From assembly GCF_030408715.1 (NCBI RefSeq), contig NZ_CP047202.1, forward strand, positions 2,027,907 through 2,091,906: 64,000 nucleotides of DNA. Direction: 5' to 3'. Of the stretch, positions 18,192 to 32,741 are shown one piece after another (position 1 is the stretch's first letter; every line of letters starts with the position of its first letter). Below the pieces are notes generated by a model, which did not search any database, had not been told where the DNA came from, and worked only from the letters and a program-made list of their open reading frames with translations. This DNA comes from Corynebacterium confusum (GTDB lineage Bacteria > Actinomycetota > Actinomycetes > Mycobacteriales > Mycobacteriaceae). The position numbers were made by a program, and so were the translations under genes.

Positions 18192-19814
18192 CTACGTGGC
18201 GCTGCTCAATGCGTCCTTGACCACATTGACAGCCTCCTGCAGGACTTGTTCCAGGTGTTTTTCACCCAGGAAGGACTCCGCGTAGATCTTGTACTTGTCC
18301 TCAGTGCCCGACGGGCGCGCCGCGAACCAGGCATTATCCGTGACCACCTTGAGCCCGCCCAGGGCCGCGCCGTTGCCCGGAGCCTCGGTGAGCTTGGCAC
18401 GGATCTCCTCCCCGGCCAGCTGCGTGGCCGCCACCGCGTCCGGGGCGAGCCCCTTGAGGACGGCCTTGGCCGCGCGGTCGGCGGGCTCGTCGATGCGCGC
18501 GTAGGCGGAGCTGCCCAGCTCCTCGGTCAGCTGCTGGTAGCGCTGGGACGGCGACTGTCCGGTGACCGCCTGAATCTCGGCGGCGAGCAAGTTCATGATG
18601 ATGCCGTCCTTGTCGGTGGTCCAGGTACTGCCGTCGAAGCAGAGGAAGGCGGCACCGGCGGATTCCTCGCCGCCGAAGGCCAGGGAGGCGTCCTGCAGCC
18701 CCGACACGAACCACTTGAAGCCGACGGGGACCTCCACCAACTTCCGCTCCAGACGACCGGCGACCCGGTCGATGAGAGAGGAGGACACCACGGTCTTGCC
18801 GATCCCGGCGCCTGCCCAATCGGGGCGGTGGGAAAACAGGTAATCGACGGCGACTGCCAGGTAGTGGTTGGGGTTCATCAGCCCGGCGTCCGGGGTGACG
18901 ATGCCGTGCCGGTCCGCGTCCGCGTCGTTGCCGGTGGCGATGTCGTAGGAGTCGCGGTTGGCAATCAGGGAGGCCATCGCCGCTGGGGAGGAGCAGTCCA
19001 TGCGGATTTGGCCGTCCTTGTCTAGGGTCATGAAGCCGAAGGTGGCGTCCACGTGCGGGTTCACCACGGTCAGCTGCAGCCCGTAGCGGCGGGCGATTTC
19101 CGGCCAGTAGTCCACCGCCGCCCCGCCCATCGGGTCCGCGCCGATGCGCACGCCCGCCTTGGCGATGGCCCGCAGGTCCACTACCCGGTCGAGGTCGCCG
19201 ACGTAAGCATCCAGGAAGTCGTAGGTCGCCAGGTTCGGATCCGTTACCCCGGCGACGTCGGCGCGCTCGACCCCCTCGAGGCCGGCGCGCAGGTAGCCGT
19301 TGGCACGCTCGGCGATCCAGTCGGTCGCCGCGGAGTCGGCCGGCCCACCGCTCGGCGGGTTGTACTTGAAGCCGCCGTCGCGCGGCGGGTTGTGGGACGG
19401 GGTTACCACGATGCCGTCGCTGCCCGGGTGGGCAACGATGGCCCGCGAGACCGCCGGGGTCGGGGTGTACCCGCCGCGGGCATCGACCCGCACGTCCACC
19501 CCGCGGGCAACGAGGACCTGCAGGGCCGAGACCATCGCCGGCTCGGACAGCGCGTGGGTGTCGCGCCCGATGAACAACGGGCCGGCGATGCCCTGCTCGG
19601 TGCGGTAGTCCACGATGGCCTGGGTGATGGCCCAGATATGCCATTCGTTAAACGCCGCGTCCAGGCTGCTACCGCGGTGGCCGGAGGTCCCGAAGACCAC
19701 CTCTTGCCCCGGGGTGCGAACGTCGGGGCGGAGCGCATAATAGGAAGTCACCACGTGTGCGATGTCGTCGCGGTCTTCCGGGCGGGCCGGCTGTCCGGCG
19801 CGGGGGTGGGCCAT
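18192..19814 (-). CDS. pgm: Phosphoglucomutase (alpha-D-glucose phosphate-specific)
   Basis: Interconverts glucose 1-phosphate and glucose 6-phosphate, linking central metabolism to glycogen, trehalose and cell wall precursors. The 540 residues fit the family. Phosphoserine loop VVTPSHNPPRDGG (Ser ~145), the Mg loop with DADADRHG, the sugar-binding FGGEESAG and the phosphate-binding RPSGTEDKYKIYAE are all present. The N-terminal QEVVFGTSGHRGSS is also typical. GAGGA precedes the ATG. Confidence 0.96.
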   Translation of the reverse strand: MAHPRAGQPARPEDRDDIAHVVTSYYALRPDVRTPGQEVVFGTSGHRGSSLDAAFNEWHIWAITQAIVDYRTEQGIAGPLFIGRDTHALSEPAMVSALQVLVARGVDVRVDARGGYTPTPAVSRAIVAHPGSDGIVVTPSHNPPRDGGFKYNPPSGGPADSAATDWIAERANGYLRAGLEGVERADVAGVTDPNLATYDFLDAYVGDLDRVVDLRAIAKAGVRIGADPMGGAAVDYWPEIARRYGLQLTVVNPHVDATFGFMTLDKDGQIRMDCSSPAAMASLIANRDSYDIATGNDADADRHGIVTPDAGLMNPNHYLAVAVDYLFSHRPDWAGAGIGKTVVSSSLIDRVAGRLERKLVEVPVGFKWFVSGLQDASLAFGGEESAGAAFLCFDGSTWTTDKDGIIMNLLAAEIQAVTGQSPSQRYQQLTEELGSSAYARIDEPADRAAKAVLKGLAPDAVAATQLAGEEIRAKLTEAPGNGAALGGLKVVTDNAWFAARPSGTEDKYKIYAESFLGEKHLEQVLQEAVNVVKDALSSAT

Positions 19815-19950
19815 GGCAGGTTCCTCTCGTCACGTGTTGGGGGCCAGTTCTGGCAGGGGCCTTCCGCCTTCATTGTCGCCTGCGCGGGCGGACTGCGCAG
19901 CGTAAGCACACCTGCTTTTTACCCCCGCCGGAAATATTTTTGTCATTTAG

Positions 19951-19980
19951 GTCACACGCCTGTGTGGCGGCGGGTACATT
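19951..19980 (+). promoter_or_regulatory. Promoter and operator candidate of the alanine/glycine symporter
   Basis: GTCACACGCCTGTG (19951-19964) repeats the 14 bases found upstream of pncB, here continued as TGGC. TACATT (19975-19980) lies six bases before the ATG and there is no ribosome-binding site, indicating a leaderless or nearly leaderless mRNA. Confidence 0.5.
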
Positions 19981-19986
19981 CCAAGA

Positions 19987-21408
19987 ATGGACTCGTTACA
20001 GAATTTCCTCGACTCGGTGGGTTCCGTCGTCTGGGGCCCGTTCTTCCTCATTCCCCTCCTGCTCCTAACCGGCCTCTTTTTGACCATCCGCATGGGTGGC
20101 CTGCAGTTTCGCGCCCTCGGGCGCTCCCTGCGCGCGGTGTTTAGCCACGACGACTCGGATGATTCCACCGACGGTGATATTACGAACTACCAGGCGCTGA
20201 CCACCGCGCTGGCCGCCACCGTGGGTGTCGGCAACATCGTGGGTGTGGCCACGGCCCTGTCCATCGGTGGACCGGGCGCGCTGTTCTGGATCTGGGTCAC
20301 CGGCCTGGTCGGCATGATCACCAAGTACACGGAGGCCTACCTCGGCGTCCGTTTCCGTGTCACTGACTCCCGCGGGGAGCAAATCGGCGGCCCGCAGATT
20401 TACCTGAAGCGCGGTATCCGCGGCCCCCTCGGCAAGTTCCTTGGCGTGGCCTTCGCTATCTTCGCGGTCTTCGCCTCCTTCGGCATCGGCAACCTGACGC
20501 AGGGCAACGCGATTGCTTCCAACATGGAATCCACCTTTGGCATCGACCCGATTGCCTCGGGCGCCATCATGTTCGTCGCTATCGGCGCGGTCCTGCTCGG
20601 CGGCATTCAGGCTATCGGCCGCATCACCTCCGCGTTCGTGCCGCTGATGATCATCATCTACGTGGTCGGCGGCATCATCGTGCTGATCACCAACGCCGGG
20701 GCCCTCCCGGAGGCCCTGGCGACGGTCTTTACCGACGCCTTCACCGGTACGTCCGCCGCCGGCGGCTTCACCGGCGCCGGCATCATCATGGTCATCCAGT
20801 TCGGTGTCGCCCGCGGTATCTTCTCCAACGAGTCCGGCATGGGTTCCGCCGCCATTGCCGCCGCGGCTGCCAAGACCCCGCACCCGGCCCGCCAGGCTTT
20901 CGTCTCCATGACCCAGACCTTCATCGACACCCTGGTGGTCGTTTCCATCACCGGCCTAGTCATCGTCGTCACCGGCACCTGGAAGGAAGGCCGTGAGAAC
21001 GCCGCCACCATGACCGCCGACGCCTTCTCCGTCGGCCTGCCGGGCCACTGGGGCGGCACGATCGTCTCGCTGTCCATCATCTTCTTCGCGTTCTCGACCA
21101 TCGTGGCGTGGTCCTACTACGGCGAGCGCGCCCTGGCCTCCCTGGTGGGCACCATCGCCACCCTGCCCTACCGCATGTTCTTCACCGTCATCGTCTTCGT
21201 CGGCGCCGTCACCGAGCTGGACCTGGTCTGGTCCTTCTCCGACCTGGCCAACGGCCTGATGGCAGTGCCCAACCTCGTCGGCCTGCTCATTCTCTCCGGG
21301 CTGGTCGCCCGCGAGACCAAGGCCTACCTCAAGTTCGATCCGGGGCTGAACCGCCCAATCACCGAGGTCCGCGAGTTCACGGAGTCCCAGGGGATGAACT
21401 GGAAGTAG
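19987..21408 (+). CDS. Alanine or glycine:cation symporter (AGCS family)
   Basis: A sodium-coupled amino acid transporter of the inner membrane, 473 residues with about 11 helices. The family signature GVGNIVGVATALSIGGPG lies near residues 78-95, and SNESGMGSAAIAAAAAKT near residue 280 is the second conserved substrate-site segment. GPFFLIPLLLLTGLFLTIR is the first helix. Relatives carry alanine, glycine or sometimes glutamine; the substrate here is not determined. Confidence 0.92.
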   Translation: MDSLQNFLDSVGSVVWGPFFLIPLLLLTGLFLTIRMGGLQFRALGRSLRAVFSHDDSDDSTDGDITNYQALTTALAATVGVGNIVGVATALSIGGPGALFWIWVTGLVGMITKYTEAYLGVRFRVTDSRGEQIGGPQIYLKRGIRGPLGKFLGVAFAIFAVFASFGIGNLTQGNAIASNMESTFGIDPIASGAIMFVAIGAVLLGGIQAIGRITSAFVPLMIIIYVVGGIIVLITNAGALPEALATVFTDAFTGTSAAGGFTGAGIIMVIQFGVARGIFSNESGMGSAAIAAAAAKTPHPARQAFVSMTQTFIDTLVVVSITGLVIVVTGTWKEGRENAATMTADAFSVGLPGHWGGTIVSLSIIFFAFSTIVAWSYYGERALASLVGTIATLPYRMFFTVIVFVGAVTELDLVWSFSDLANGLMAVPNLVGLLILSGLVARETKAYLKFDPGLNRPITEVREFTESQGMNWK

Positions 21409-21437
21409 CGGCCGCGCCGCGGCTAGCATAGGAGACT

Positions 21438-21752
21438 ATGCGCGAAGCTCTGATTGTCGGCGCCGGGGCTGCCCTCGGCGCCGTTGCCCGGGTCGGACTC
21501 ATGGCGCTGTTTGCCCAGGCGTGGTGGCCTCTTCTAGCCATCAACGTCGTCGGCTCAGCGCTCATGGGATATTTCCGGCCCGGGCCTTTCTGGTCGACCG
21601 GCGTGCTCGGGGGGTTTACCAGCTTCGCGACCTTTGCCTTGCTGAGCTCCGAGCTCAGCCCCGGCGCCGCGGCCGCCTACGTGGCGGCCACGCTGCTGGG
21701 CTGCGTCGGCGCGTACCTAGCCGGCGCGCACTTCGGGGGTGAGAGGCGATGA
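21438..21752 (+). CDS. crcB: Fluoride channel subunit CrcB/Fluc, copy 1
   Basis: A 104-residue four-helix membrane protein exporting fluoride as a dual-topology dimer. Conserved pieces: GAALGAVARVGL, the NVVGSALMGYF asparagine motif and GFTSFATFALLSSE with the phenylalanine and serine/threonine track. Its stop overlaps the start of the second copy (ATGA), so they are translationally coupled. Two unlike copies in tandem suggest a heterodimer. GGAG precedes the ATG. No fluoride riboswitch can fit: only 29 bases separate it from the preceding gene. Confidence 0.92.
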   Translation: MREALIVGAGAALGAVARVGLMALFAQAWWPLLAINVVGSALMGYFRPGPFWSTGVLGGFTSFATFALLSSELSPGAAAAYVAATLLGCVGAYLAGAHFGGERR

Positions 21753-22150
21753 CGGCGCTGAGCCTTAACACCCTGCTTATCCTCGCCGCGGTGGGTCTGG
21801 GCGCCTTCCTAGGGGGCATGCTGCGCTACGGCCTGTCGCGCCTTTTGCCCAGCCCCGCCGGCACCTTCGCGGCGAATATGCTGGGCTCGCTCGCCCTGGG
21901 CCTCACGGTAGGGTTCTTCCGCTTGGGCGGCTGGGAGGCCGGCCCCTGGGGATCCGTGGCCTATATGGGCCTGACTGGTGGCTTCGCCGGCGGGCTGTCC
22001 ACCTGGTCTACGTTTGCGCGCGAGATGGGAGACATGCTCAAGGCCCGCCACTGGGGGCGGGCCTTGCGGTATGCGGCAGCCACGCTGGCGATTGGCATCA
22101 TCGCCGCGTGGCGCGGGGTCATCTGGGCCGAGCGAATCTGGTTCGGCTAG
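21749..22150 (+). CDS. crcB: Fluoride channel subunit CrcB/Fluc, copy 2
   Basis: The 133-residue partner of the preceding gene with the same four-helix plan: GAFLGGMLRYGLSR, FAANMLGSLALGL (asparagine motif) and LTGGFAGGLSTWSTFARE (pore-lining F and S/T). Overlap by four bases with copy 1. Antiparallel assembly of the two gene products is expected from the family. Confidence 0.92.
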   Translation: MTALSLNTLLILAAVGLGAFLGGMLRYGLSRLLPSPAGTFAANMLGSLALGLTVGFFRLGGWEAGPWGSVAYMGLTGGFAGGLSTWSTFAREMGDMLKARHWGRALRYAAATLAIGIIAAWRGVIWAERIWFG

Positions 22151-22168
22151 CCCCGCGCGGGGCGTTTT
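22150..22168 (+). terminator. Short terminator after crcB
   Basis: The palindrome GCCCCGCGCGGGGC followed by GTTTTA begins at the stop codon of the second crcB gene and reaches the stop of the convergent ABC permease. Confidence 0.6.
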
Positions 22169-24716
22169 AGGAGGAGATGGCCTCCAGCGGCGGGGTCTTG
22201 GCCGCCCGGCCGGCCGGCCAGAGGGCAGCGACAACGCCGACTACGCCGGAACCGACCAGCATGATGGCCAGCTGGCCCCACGGAACGGTGGCCTCGTCGA
22301 GGCCCTGGTCGGACATGACCTGAATGAAGGACCAGCCCAGCCCCAGGCCGATGAGGATGCCCATGACCGCGCCGAAGATGGCGATCTGGACGGCCTCCAG
22401 GGTGATCATGGTCCGGATCTGGCCGCGCTGGGTTCCCACGGCGCGCAACATGCCGATCTCCTGGCGACGCTCGATAACCCCCAGTGTCAGGGTGTTGACG
22501 ATGCCCAGCACGGCGATGACCACGGCCAGCGCCAGCAGGGCGTAGAGGATGGAGAGCATCTGGTCGATGGCGCCCGCGGATTCGCTGGCGTATTCCTCGC
22601 CGGTGGCGACCTGGACGACCACGAGATCCTTGACGGCTTCCTCCAGGTTGCTGCGCAGCTGCTCCAGGTCGGTGCCCTCGGCGGCGTTGACGCCCACCAT
22701 CTGGGTGGTCAGCGATTCGCGCGGCACGAGCTCCTCGGCCAGGGACTGGTTGACCGCGAAGCCCTGAATCATCTGGTTCGGCTCGAAGGTGCCGATGAGC
22801 TTGGCGTCGACCGCTTCGCCGAGGCCGCCGGCCTTAGTCATTGGGTAGGTCTGCCCCACCGTCCAGCCGTGCTCGGCGGCGTAGTCGGTGGTGGCGATGA
22901 AGCCCGGCTCCGCCTCGAAGTCCACGTTGCCTTCCGCCACGTCCAGCTGGAAGAGGTTTTCCGGATTGGTGTCCATGACCATGGACTGCTGGAAGCGGGG
23001 GCCGTAGTCCATGCTGGCATTGCCATCGATGGCCACCGGCGCCATGGACAGCGAGAGCACTTCGCCGACCCCGTCGGCCTCGCGGGCCTTGTCGGCGGTG
23101 TCGTTCGGCGTCGGGAAGGAGCCCGACTGCGGGCCGGCCAAGATGTAGTCGGCCGAGATCTTGTCATCCAGCACGTTGGAGATGGACGTCTTCATCGTCG
23201 CGCCCAGCATGCCGATCGCGGTCACCAGGGCGATGCCGAGGGTCAGCGCGAAGGCGGTCGCGGCCGTGCGGCGCGGGTTGCGCCGGGAGTTGGTCGCGGC
23301 CAGGCGCCCGATGGCACCGAAGGGGGCGCCGAATACCTTGCCTAGCACCGGCACGATGGGCAGCGACAGCGCCGGGCCGGCGAGGAAGAAGCCGACGATG
23401 ACGAAGAGGGCGCCCACGCCGACGAGGATGGCGCGCGGGGTGGTCTCGACATCGATAAGCGCGCCCGCGGCCGCCAGGCCCGCTCCGAGCACCAGCACGA
23501 GGCCGCCGATGATGGTGCGCACCTTAAGCGAGGATCCGGCGGCGGATTCGGTGGTGCGCATCGCCTCGACCGGTTCCACCGCGCCCGCCCGCTGTGCCGG
23601 CATCCAGGCGGAGAACACCGTAACGATAGTGCCCAGCACCAGCGGGACCAGGAAGGCGGACACGGACAGGCCCAGCGAGTCGTCCAATGGCATGCCCTGG
23701 CCGTTCATGACGGCCTTGATAATGGCGACCAGGCCAATGCCCGCGACGACGCCCAGGGCGGAGCCGATAAGCCCCACGATGAGGGATTCCATGACCACCG
23801 AACCGGTGATCTGGCCGCGGGAGGCGCCCAGGGCGCGCAGGAGCGCGAATTCCTTTGTCCGCTGCGCGACGATCATAGAGAAAGTGTTCGCGATGATGAA
23901 GGTGCCCACCAGCAGCGCGATGAGCCCGAAGGCGATGAGGAAGTAGTTGACGAACTTCAAGGCCCCGGAGATGGTCTCCGAAAGCTCATCGGCCAGCTTC
24001 TGGCCGGATTCCGCCTCGACCTCGTAGGTCGCGTTGAGGTGGTCGACCAATTGATCGGCGCTGACCCCTTCAGCCGCGGAAACGCGCAGCTGCTGGGAGT
24101 CGCCATAGAGCTCGTTGAAGCCGCCGGCCTCCATCGACAGCGTCAGCCCGGAGCCTTGCTCGATGGCCGGCTCGACGATGCCGGAAATAGTCATCCGGTC
24201 CTGCTTGTCTGGGTGCACCACGACGACCTCGTCGCCAATCCCGATACCGAATTCCTCGGCGGCCCCGGAGTTGACGACGACCTCATTGGTGCCCTGCGGG
24301 GCGTTGCCCTCGACGAGCTCCGCCGGCTGGCCCACCGTGTCCTCGGGCGCGTAATACGGCACCAGCGCAGAGGTACCGCCCTGGGTCTGGTAGGCCTCGG
24401 AATCGGAATCGGCCACGACAACCGTCTGGCTCGACTGCATGTTGACGCCGCGGACCTGGGGGTCGTCGGCCAGCTGCTGCCGCATCTCCGCGTTCAGTAG
24501 CGGGCCACCCTCCTTCTGGGAGACAGCCGCGTCCACGCCGGTAAAGGAGTTCGACACCGCGGAGTCGAAGGTCGACGACAGCGAGTTGGTGAACATGAAC
24601 GAACCCGCGATGAACGCGGTGCCCAGCACCACGGCCAGCACCGTTAGGCCCAGGCGCAGTTTGTGGGCCAGAATATTGCGCAGGGAAACCCTGCGCATGG
24701 TTTTGTTCTTACCCAT
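22167..24716 (-). CDS. ABC transporter permease with two FtsX domains
   Basis: An 849-residue membrane protein of the MacB/LolC-like type. Helix 1 lies near residues 17-37; a large extracellular domain (~40-250) follows, then three helices with FtsX motifs (RTKEFALLRALGASRGQI), a central helix pair, a second extracellular domain (~520-700) and a final FtsX block (RRQEIGMLRAVGTQRGQI). Such permeases move lipids or peptides or transmit mechanical work across the membrane. The ATPase gene is two bases upstream, so the pair is one transporter. The substrate is unknown. Confidence 0.9.
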   Translation of the reverse strand: MGKNKTMRRVSLRNILAHKLRLGLTVLAVVLGTAFIAGSFMFTNSLSSTFDSAVSNSFTGVDAAVSQKEGGPLLNAEMRQQLADDPQVRGVNMQSSQTVVVADSDSEAYQTQGGTSALVPYYAPEDTVGQPAELVEGNAPQGTNEVVVNSGAAEEFGIGIGDEVVVVHPDKQDRMTISGIVEPAIEQGSGLTLSMEAGGFNELYGDSQQLRVSAAEGVSADQLVDHLNATYEVEAESGQKLADELSETISGALKFVNYFLIAFGLIALLVGTFIIANTFSMIVAQRTKEFALLRALGASRGQITGSVVMESLIVGLIGSALGVVAGIGLVAIIKAVMNGQGMPLDDSLGLSVSAFLVPLVLGTIVTVFSAWMPAQRAGAVEPVEAMRTTESAAGSSLKVRTIIGGLVLVLGAGLAAAGALIDVETTPRAILVGVGALFVIVGFFLAGPALSLPIVPVLGKVFGAPFGAIGRLAATNSRRNPRRTAATAFALTLGIALVTAIGMLGATMKTSISNVLDDKISADYILAGPQSGSFPTPNDTADKAREADGVGEVLSLSMAPVAIDGNASMDYGPRFQQSMVMDTNPENLFQLDVAEGNVDFEAEPGFIATTDYAAEHGWTVGQTYPMTKAGGLGEAVDAKLIGTFEPNQMIQGFAVNQSLAEELVPRESLTTQMVGVNAAEGTDLEQLRSNLEEAVKDLVVVQVATGEEYASESAGAIDQMLSILYALLALAVVIAVLGIVNTLTLGVIERRQEIGMLRAVGTQRGQIRTMITLEAVQIAIFGAVMGILIGLGLGWSFIQVMSDQGLDEATVPWGQLAIMLVGSGVVGVVAALWPAGRAAKTPPLEAISS

Positions 24717-24718
24717 AT

Positions 24719-25483
24719 TTAGCTCTCAATCTCCGCCATGATCTGGTGGATGGCCTCCATGGAGGGATCCTCCAGCGAGTGGACCAGGCGGCCATCGGCA
24801 AGGAAGACCACCCGGTCGGCGTACGATGCCGCCTTGGCGTCGTGCGTAACAATGACGACGGTCTGCCCGTCCTGGTCGACACTGGTGCGTAGGATGTCCA
24901 GGACCTCGGCCGAAGAGTTCGAGTCCAGGTTGCCGGTCGGCTCGTCACCAAAGATGATCTCCGGGCGGGAGACCAGCGCGCGAGCGCAAGCCACGCGCTG
25001 CTGCTGGCCGCCAGACAGCTCCGCTGGGCGGTGCTCGAGGCGCTGCGCAAGGCCCAGCCGGCTGGTGATCTCGTCGAACCAGGCCTTGTCCACCTTCTTG
25101 CCGGCGATATCCACCGGCAGGGTGATATTTTCCGCCGCGGTCAGCGTCGGCACCAGGTTAAAGGACTGGAAGATAAAGCCCAGCCGATCGCGGCGCAGAG
25201 CCGTGATCTCCTTGTCGCTGAGCTGGGACAGGTCCGTATCACCAATCAGGGCAGCGCCGCTGGTGGCGGAGTCCAAGCCGGCCATGGTGTGCATCAGGGT
25301 GGACTTGCCGGAGCCCGACGGCCCCATAATCGCGGTGAACTCCTGGCGGCGGAAGTCGATGGTTACGTGGTCTAGTGCGGTAACAGAGGTCTCCCCCTGG
25401 CCGTATTGCTTAAACAGCTCGATGGCCCGGGCTGCAACCGCCGGGGTCGAGGCGCCGACGGGGGAAGCGGCAAAATCAGTCAT
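24719..25483 (-). CDS. ABC transporter ATP-binding protein (MacB/LolD type)
   Basis: A 254-residue ATPase partner of the FtsX permease. Walker A GPSGSGKSTLMHTM, Q-loop FIFQSFNLVPTLTA, signature [15 protein letters not shown], Walker B IIFGDEPTGNLDS and the switch histidine in IVTHDAKAA are all present. EYTAIMGPSG-type residues before Walker A and the short length are typical of the LolD group. Two bases separate it from the permease. The ribosome-binding site is weak. Confidence 0.94.
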   Translation of the reverse strand: MTDFAASPVGASTPAVAARAIELFKQYGQGETSVTALDHVTIDFRRQEFTAIMGPSGSGKSTLMHTMAGLDSATSGAALIGDTDLSQLSDKEITALRRDRLGFIFQSFNLVPTLTAAENITLPVDIAGKKVDKAWFDEITSRLGLAQRLEHRPAELSGGQQQRVACARALVSRPEIIFGDEPTGNLDSNSSAEVLDILRTSVDQDGQTVVIVTHDAKAASYADRVVFLADGRLVHSLEDPSMEAIHQIMAEIES

Positions 25484-25632
25484 ACTTTCACTTTCTTCAC
25501 TGTAGATAACAACTATTACAGCTTAGCGTGTCATATCCCCGAACGCATCACCGCCCCACCGGCTATGCAAACAATCCCCGGCAAAAACCAGCCACAAAAA
25601 GGGCGCAAGGAATCGAGCAAAGATCGAAAAAC

Positions 25633-25665
25633 GGAGGGTTTCCGGCGTGTGGCTGGAAACCCTCC
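25633..25665 (-). terminator. Terminator of the rrn operon
   Basis: GGAGGGTTTCC and GGAAACCCTCC form a perfect 11-base stem; on the minus strand it is followed by GTTTTTCGATC. It lies about 30 bases after the 5S rRNA. Confidence 0.9.
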
Positions 25666-25697
25666 CTCAGGATTATTGAATTTTATGTTGTTGTTTG

Positions 25698-25818
25698 GTG
25701 TCGGCGGTAACCTACTCTCCCACAACCTCCCGGTTGCAGTACCATCGGCGCGACGCAGGCTTAGCTTCCGGGTTCGGAATGGGTCCGGGCGTTTCCCTGC
25801 CGCTATTGACCACCGACA
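25698..25818 (-). rRNA. rrf: 5S ribosomal RNA
   Basis: About 120 bases. The ends pair (TGTCGG with CCGACA) as helix I. Internal GGGAAACGCCCGGACCCATTCCGAACCC-type sequence (in reverse here) and the GGGAGAGTAGG near the 3' end are typical of 5S RNA. Exact ends are estimated to within a few bases. Confidence 0.92.
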
Positions 25819-25937
25819 AACATCCGGGACACACATGTGGTGTCTGGTCCGGGGTGTTGTGTCAGATACTGCATAGTGGACGCGAACACGACAAAGTGAC
25901 GATATCTTGTGTTTTGTTTTGTTCCACACAATAGTTT

Positions 25938-30980
<5,043 letters not shown>

Positions 30981-31216
30981 AGGCTCGTGAAAAGCCCAAA
31001 CCTAACAAACAAAACCAACACACAACACACAAACCATGCGCTGCATACTGACCAAAAAAGAATTACTACAAAGAAAAAATGAAAAATTCACAAAACATGA
31101 ACAATCACATCAATGCAGCCAGAAAGAAACAATTATATTTCAATGACACCCCAACTGAAAGCGCCATCCGGCACACACCAACACAACCATCCACACAAAT
31201 GCAAAAAGTACATTGG

Positions 31217-31246
31217 CACACTATTGAGTTCTCAAACATCACTGGC
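31217..31246 (-). promoter_or_regulatory. Conserved rrn leader element
   Basis: On the minus strand TTTGAGAACTCAATAGTGTG, with the inverted repeat TTGAG-AA-CTCAA. This element is conserved in the rRNA leaders of mycobacteria and relatives. It lies about 50 bases downstream of the promoter and 240 bases before the 16S 5' end. Confidence 0.7.
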
Positions 31247-31293
31247 ACGCCCCAACAATCAGCAACAACCAACTGTTCAAAGCGGCTTGTTCA

Positions 31294-31322
31294 ACTTTAC
31301 TCACAACCGTAAACAAAGTCAA
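31294..31322 (-). promoter_or_regulatory. rrn promoter
   Basis: On the minus strand TTGACT (31322-31317) and TAAAGT (31299-31294) are separated by exactly 17 bases, a strong housekeeping-type promoter. It lies about 315 bases upstream of 16S and reads away from murA, which is on the same strand and upstream. Confidence 0.8.
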
Positions 31323-31401
31323 ACACCGTCACCACCCGTTAACCTCACGGCTACCTCGCGGCGACTGGGATTAATTTACACACAGTCCCTGAAAGAAACA
31401 A

Positions 31402-31438
31402 ATCCGCCGGTCAACGGTAAATTCCGGGGCCGACGGAT
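31402..31438 (-). terminator. Probable terminator of murA
   Basis: ATCCG-c-CGG and CCG-a-CGGAT form a stem with one mismatch, 15 bases after the murA stop; TTGTTTCTTTC follows on the minus strand. Confidence 0.55.
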
Positions 31439-31452
31439 AGGGACTTTGAGCG

Positions 31453-32721
31453 TTAGTACCGCTCCTCTTCCTGGGTCCGCTCAACCTGAGCGCCCAGTCG
31501 GTTCAGGTTCTCGACGAAGTTCGGGTAGCCGCGGTCGATATGGAAGACGTCGTGGACCACGGAGACCTCGTCCGCACACAGGCCCGCGAGAACCAGGCCG
31601 GCGCCGGCGCGAATATCGGAACTCCAAACGTGGGTCGAAGACAACCGCTCCTGCCCCCGAACGATGACGTGGTGACCGTCGACTTGTGCGTCCGCCCCGA
31701 GGCGGAGCATCTCGTCGACAAAACGGAAGCGGGATTCAAAGACGTTCTCAGTGATCATCGTCGTGCCCTCGGCCACCGCGGACAGGCCAATGGCCATCGG
31801 CTGCAGGTCGGTCGGAAAGCCCGGGAACGGCAGGGTATTGAAGTTGACCGCCTTCGGGCGCCCGTCCATACGGACCCTAAAGCCCGTCTCATAGGTCTCC
31901 ACGTCGGCGCCGGCGGACTTGAGCTTTTCCAGCGGCAGGTGCAGGTGCTTCGGCGCGATCCCGCCTACGGTCAGATCCCCGCGGGTCATGGCAGCGGCAT
32001 AAGCCCAGGTACCGGCGACAATACGGTCGCCCACCACCTCGTGCTCGGTGGGCTGCAACTTGTCCACACCCTCAATGGTGACGGTCGAAGTTCCCGCCCC
32101 GCTGATGCGCGCGCCCATGGAGTTGAGCATGTCGCACAGGTCGACGATCTCCGGCTCACGCGCGGCATTGTCCAAAACGGTGGTTCCCTCCGCCAGCACC
32201 GCCGCGGTCAGGATGTTCTCGGTGGCACCAACCGAGGGGAAATCGAGCTTGATCTTCGCGCCGTGGAGGCGCTCCGCCTCGGCCACGACGGCGCCGTGCT
32301 CAATCCGGGTCTTGGCCCCCATCTTCTCGAGGCCCGACTGGTGCATATCCAGCGGGCGGGAACCGATGGCGTCGCCGCCGGGGAGGGCCACCTTCGCCCG
32401 ACCACAGCGCGAGGTCAGCGGGCCCAGAACACAAACGGAAGCGCGGAACTGCCGGACGGCATCGAAGTCCGCGTCCGAGCGCGGCTGGTCTGGGGTGTCG
32501 ATGGTGACTACCGAGCCGTCGATAGCAACCTCGCAGCCCAGCCCCTCAAGAACTTTCTTCATGAGGGGTACGTCGAGGATCTCCGGACAGTTAGTCAACG
32601 TCGTGCGACCCTCCGCTAGCAGGGCGGCCGCCATCAGTTTCAACACACTATTTTTAGCGCCGTCGACCCGCACAGAACCCTGCAGGCGGGCGCCACCGGT
32701 GACAATAAATTGGTCCTTCAC
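31453..32721 (-). CDS. murA: UDP-N-acetylglucosamine 1-carboxyvinyltransferase
   Basis: First committed enzyme of peptidoglycan synthesis: adds enolpyruvate to UDP-GlcNAc. The 422-residue protein has the family motifs [12 protein letters not shown] near the start, [13 protein letters not shown], and [11 protein letters not shown]. In the active-site loop [17 protein letters not shown], aspartate replaces the usual catalytic cysteine; with the GTG start at 32721 this is residue 117, the same number as in M. tuberculosis MurA, whose Asp form is insensitive to fosfomycin. I prefer this GTG because [10 protein letters not shown] aligns with the start of homologues; TTG at 32730 is possible. Confidence 0.96.
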   Translation of the reverse strand: MKDQFIVTGGARLQGSVRVDGAKNSVLKLMAAALLAEGRTTLTNCPEILDVPLMKKVLEGLGCEVAIDGSVVTIDTPDQPRSDADFDAVRQFRASVCVLGPLTSRCGRAKVALPGGDAIGSRPLDMHQSGLEKMGAKTRIEHGAVVAEAERLHGAKIKLDFPSVGATENILTAAVLAEGTTVLDNAAREPEIVDLCDMLNSMGARISGAGTSTVTIEGVDKLQPTEHEVVGDRIVAGTWAYAAAMTRGDLTVGGIAPKHLHLPLEKLKSAGADVETYETGFRVRMDGRPKAVNFNTLPFPGFPTDLQPMAIGLSAVAEGTTMITENVFESRFRFVDEMLRLGADAQVDGHHVIVRGQERLSSTHVWSSDIRAGAGLVLAGLCADEVSVVHDVFHIDRGYPNFVENLNRLGAQVERTQEEERY

Positions 32722-32741
32722 ACCGACCAACTTACAGCCTC

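Noticed and set aside
21409..21437. Fluoride riboswitch upstream of crcB
   Set aside because: Only 29 bases separate crcB from the preceding gene, too short for the aptamer, and no pseudoknot pattern is visible.
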